A DNA stretch of 64,000 nt, taken from assembly GCF_040214835.1 (NCBI RefSeq), contig NZ_CP157874.1:4282001-4346000 (forward strand), written 5' to 3'. Each line of letters opens with the position of its first letter. The stretch's first letter is position 1. Below the pieces are notes generated by a model. That model had not been told where the DNA came from and ran no database searches. It saw nothing but the letters and a program-made list of their open reading frames with translations. The DNA is from Pseudomonas asiatica (GTDB taxonomy: Bacteria > Pseudomonadota > Gammaproteobacteria > Pseudomonadales > Pseudomonadaceae). Below, in pieces: positions 63,301 through 64,000 of this stretch. Made by a program: the position numbers and the translations under genes.

Positions 63301-63999
63301 CGGCAACTGCGGCACCTGGCCCTGGCTGTAGCCGGCATACAGTTGCACCAGTTCGTCGACCATCACCGGCATCGACCAGCCGTCGGCGACGATATGGTGC
63401 AGGGTCAGCACCAGCACGTGCTGGTCCGCCGCCAGGCGCAGCAGCCCGGCCCGCAGCAGCGGCCCCTGCTCCAGGTCGAACGGTTTCCCCGCTTCGGTCT
63501 CGACCCAGGCCCGCACAGCGGCCTCGTCGGCGTACGCCTGCTCCTCGACGACAAGCTCGAACGGCAGCTGGCCATGAATGACCTGCACTGCCTGCTCGCC
63601 ATCCAGGCGGAAAGTGGTGCGCAAAGTTTCGTGACGCTCGATCAAGGCGCCGAAGGCCTGTTGCAGGGCGGCGATATCCAGCGCCCCGGCCAGCTTCAGT
63701 GCGGCCGGAATGTTGTAGGTGGCACTGTGCGGTGCCCATTGCCACAAGAACCACTGCCGTTGCTGGGCGTAGGAAAGCGCTAGCGGCTTCGCCCTGCTCA
63801 CGCATTCGATGACAGCAGCCTGTGCCCGTTCACCGTGCTCGGCACGTTTGGCAAAGTCCCTCAACACCGGAGCCTCGAACAGGGTAAGCAACTGCACGTC
63901 CAGCCCCAGGTGCTGACGAATGCGGGCAATCACCGAAACTGCCAGCAGGGAATGCCCGCCCTGCAGGAAGAAGTGGTCGCCGAGGCCGACCCTCTCCAC
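57358..63999 (-). CDS. Non-ribosomal peptide synthetase, partial: (T)-C-A-T-C-A-T
   Basis: 2213 codons are visible; the 5' part lies beyond the right edge. The visible protein begins inside a T domain (GGHSLLAVSV). Then come C (HHIVADGWS), A with pocket D-F-W-N-V-G-M-V-H, T (GGHSLLAVQV), C, a second A with the same pocket, and T (GGHSLLATQV). It ends with a short acidic tail, SDADLDELQDFMSELEAV, likely a docking segment for the next synthetase. Both A domains should load threonine; there is no epimerase here. The unit is nearly a tandem duplication at the DNA level (see the repeat entries). The residue on the first T domain is set by an A domain outside the window. One base separates its stop from the next NRPS start. 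Confidence 0.93.
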   Translation of the reverse strand: MERVGLGDHFFLQGGHSLLAVSVIARIRQHLGLDVQLLTLFEAPVLRDFAKRAEHGERAQAAVIECVSRAKPLALSYAQQRQWFLWQWAPHSATYNIPAALKLAGALDIAALQQAFGALIERHETLRTTFRLDGEQAVQVIHGQLPFELVVEEQAYADEAAVRAWVETEAGKPFDLEQGPLLRAGLLRLAADQHVLVLTLHHIVADGWSMPVMVDELVQLYAGYSQGQVPQLPPLPIQYADFAVWQRNWMEAGEQARQLAYWTEQLGDEQPVLELPLDHPRPAVPSHQGARWPIELGNELAANLKRVAQQQGVTPFMLLLASFQTLLHRYSGQADIRVGVPTANRNRVETERLIGFFVNTQVLRAEFDVQLTFGELLQQVRQRTLGAQAHQDLPFEQLVEALQPERNLGHNPLFQVLYNHQTELKGSQHRLPGLEMSGLEWSTNTAKFDLSLDTFEHEKGIGASLTYATDLFDASTIERMARHWVNLLAAIVRQPGQRISELPLLGEDEQQAVLRDWNRNTAAFPDERTIHELIEAQVATAPEAPAATFGEQTLSYGELNRRANQLAHKLIERGVGPDVLVGIAMERSLDMVVGLLGILKAGGAYVPLDPEYPEDRLSYMFADSGIALLLTQSHLREALPIPVGLHSLDLDVEDLTGYSDANPTIDVAPQNLAYVIYTSGSTGKPKGTLLPHQNVVRLFAATQDWFRFDASDVWTVFHSYAFDFSVWELFGALLYGGRAVMVTKDVARSTEDFHALLQRERVTVLNQTPSAFRQLIPVACAAARQGQGLALRHVVFGGEALDVSSLEPWFEVFGDQQPRLINMYGITETTVHVTYRPITQADLAKGASSPIGEVIPDLSWYLLDAALNPVAPGSHGELVIGQAGLARGYHGRPGLTAERFVPNPFDSQGGRLYRSGDLARYGGAGVVEYLGRIDHQVKIRGFRIELGEIEARLQAQASVAQGVVLAQDGPGGKQLVGYVVPADAAVMASTETQAAEREALRTALKASLPDYMVPAHLLFLAKLPLTANGKLDRRALPQPDASLLQAEYVAPQSELEQQIAAIWADVLKLERVGLGDNFFELGGHSLLAVQVISRVRQSLGVELQLRALFETSSLADFARLAAQGEQACSSVIGRVSREQPLALSYAQQRQWFLWQWAPHSATYNIPAALKLAGALDVAALQQAFGALIERHETLRTTFRLDGEQAVQVIHGQLPFELVVEEQAYADEAAVRAGVETEAGQPFDLEQGPLLRALLLRLAADQHVLVLTLHHIVADGWSMPLLVDELVQLYAGYSQGQVPQLPPLPIQYADFAVWQRNWMEAGEQARQLAYWTEQLGDEQPVLELPLDHPRPAVPSHQGARWPIELGNELAANLKRVAQQQGVTPFMLLLASFQTLLHRYSGQADIRVGVPTANRNRVETERLIGFFVNTQVLRAEFDMQLTFGELLQQVRQRTLGAQAHQDLPFEQLVEALQPERNLGHNPLFQVLYNHQTELKGSQHRLPGLEMSGLEWSTNTAKFDLSLDTFEHEKGIGASLTYATDLFDASTIERMARHWVNLLEAIVHQPSQRISELPLLGEDEQRAVLRDWNRNTVAFPDERSIHELIEAQVVAAPEAPAVTFGEQTLSYGELNRRANQLAHKLIERGVGPDVLVGIAMERSLDMVVGLLGILKAGGAYVPLDPEYPEDRLAYMFADSGITLLLTQAHLREALPIPAAIECLELDEQTLVGYSDANPNIEVAPQNLAYVIYTSGSTGKPKGTLLPHQNVVRLFAATQDWFRFDASDVWTVFHSYAFDFSVWELFGALLYGGRAVMVAKDVARSTEDFHALLQREQVTVLNQTPSAFRQLIPVACAAARQGQGLALRHVVFGGEALDVSSLKPWFEVFGDQQPRLINMYGITETTVHVTYRPITQADLARGASSPIGEVIPDLSWYLLDAALNPVAPGSHGELVIGQAGLARGYHGRPGLTAERFVPNPFDSQGGRLYRSGDLARYGGAGVVEYLGRIDHQVKIRGFRIELGEIEARLQAQASVAQGVVLAQDGPGGKQLVGYVVPADAAVMASTEAQATEREALRTALKASLPDYMVPAHLLFLAKLPLTANGKLDRSALPQPDASQLQREYLAPQSELEQRIAAIWADVLKLERVGLGDNFFELGGHSLLATQVMARLQVELGTSLPLALLFQAQTLQDYAAMINGLNTHSDADLDELQDFMSELEAV
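57543..60576 (-). repeat. Threonine C-A module copy B
   Basis: Aligned to copy C at a constant 3204-base offset and to copy A at 3373 bases. Its C domain is almost identical to copy C. Its A domain carries a divergent tract near 58803-58940 (LLTQAHLREALPIPAAIECLELDEQTLVGY) where copies A and C agree with each other (LLTQSHLREALPIPVGLHSLDLDVEDLTGY). Confidence 0.9.
60747..63780 (-). repeat. Threonine C-A module copy C
   Basis: The upstream-most copy. C-domain half near-identical to copy B and A-domain half near-identical to copy A. Constant offset of exactly 3204 bases to copy B, meaning no net insertion or deletion over about 3 kb. Confidence 0.9.
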
Positions 64000-64000
64000 C

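Noticed and set aside
59092..63783. Open frame of 1563 codons on the plus strand, antisense to the partial NRPS
   Set aside because: Same reason; it even repeats itself because the NRPS modules are duplicated.

Overview
The window comes from a GC-rich gammaproteobacterial chromosome, most probably a member of the Pseudomonas putida group. The evidence is the gene content (fadD1/fadD2 pair, PhaJ-type hydratase, HrpA, AceK, DUF2790 protein, FpvA-type receptor with pyoverdine-type NRPSs) and the dense series of paired REP elements built on a GGGAGCGGG(T/C)N(T/C)ACCCGCGAA-like core, which fits REP elements known from P. putida. No rRNA, tRNA, CRISPR array, phage or insertion sequence was seen.

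Region 1 (1-3268): a minus-strand cassette of a short-chain dehydrogenase, an EutH-family permease and a LuxR-type regulator cut by the left edge, with a perfect palindrome in front of it. Region 2 (3286-18473): core and accessory genes: a DEAD-box helicase, a YbdG-type mechanosensitive channel, an NCS1 permease, a DMT exporter, azoreductase, a LysR regulator, an alpha/beta hydrolase overlapping a periplasmic cyclophilin, an ABC exporter, a GNAT-like protein, a porin and a KAS III-like enzyme. Region 3 (18711-31410): HrpA helicase, a gamma-glutamylpolyamine synthetase/oxidase pair, then fadD1, fadD2, a lipase-like hydrolase and an (R)-enoyl-CoA hydratase. With the KAS III-like enzyme this is a lipid block whose order resembles the P. 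aeruginosa PA3286-PA3302 region as I recall it. Region 4 (31537-34096): an ECF42-type sigma factor with its AHSA1, YCII (DGPF) and SnoaL-like companions. Region 5 (34254-44523): a hicAB toxin-antitoxin pair and mostly housekeeping genes (def, yihY, csbD, cvfB, aceK, two EamA transporters).

Region 6 (45114-63999) is the most striking part: a secreted SUMF1-fold protein without the formylglycine-generating cysteines (PvdO-like), an FpvA-type TonB receptor, and, convergent with it, two consecutive NRPS genes. The first (cut by the right edge) reads T-C-A-T-C-A-T. The second reads C-A-T-E-C-A-T-TE and carries the release thioesterase. Three of the four adenylation domains have the same threonine-type pocket and lie in three near-identical DNA copies, exactly 3373 and 3204 bp apart. 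The last A domain has a hydroxyornithine-like pocket. The predicted C-terminal end of the product is Thr-Thr-(D-allo-)Thr-hydroxyornithine, as expected for a pyoverdine-type siderophore. The three copies differ in a mosaic way, which points to recent duplication or gene conversion of C-A blocks.
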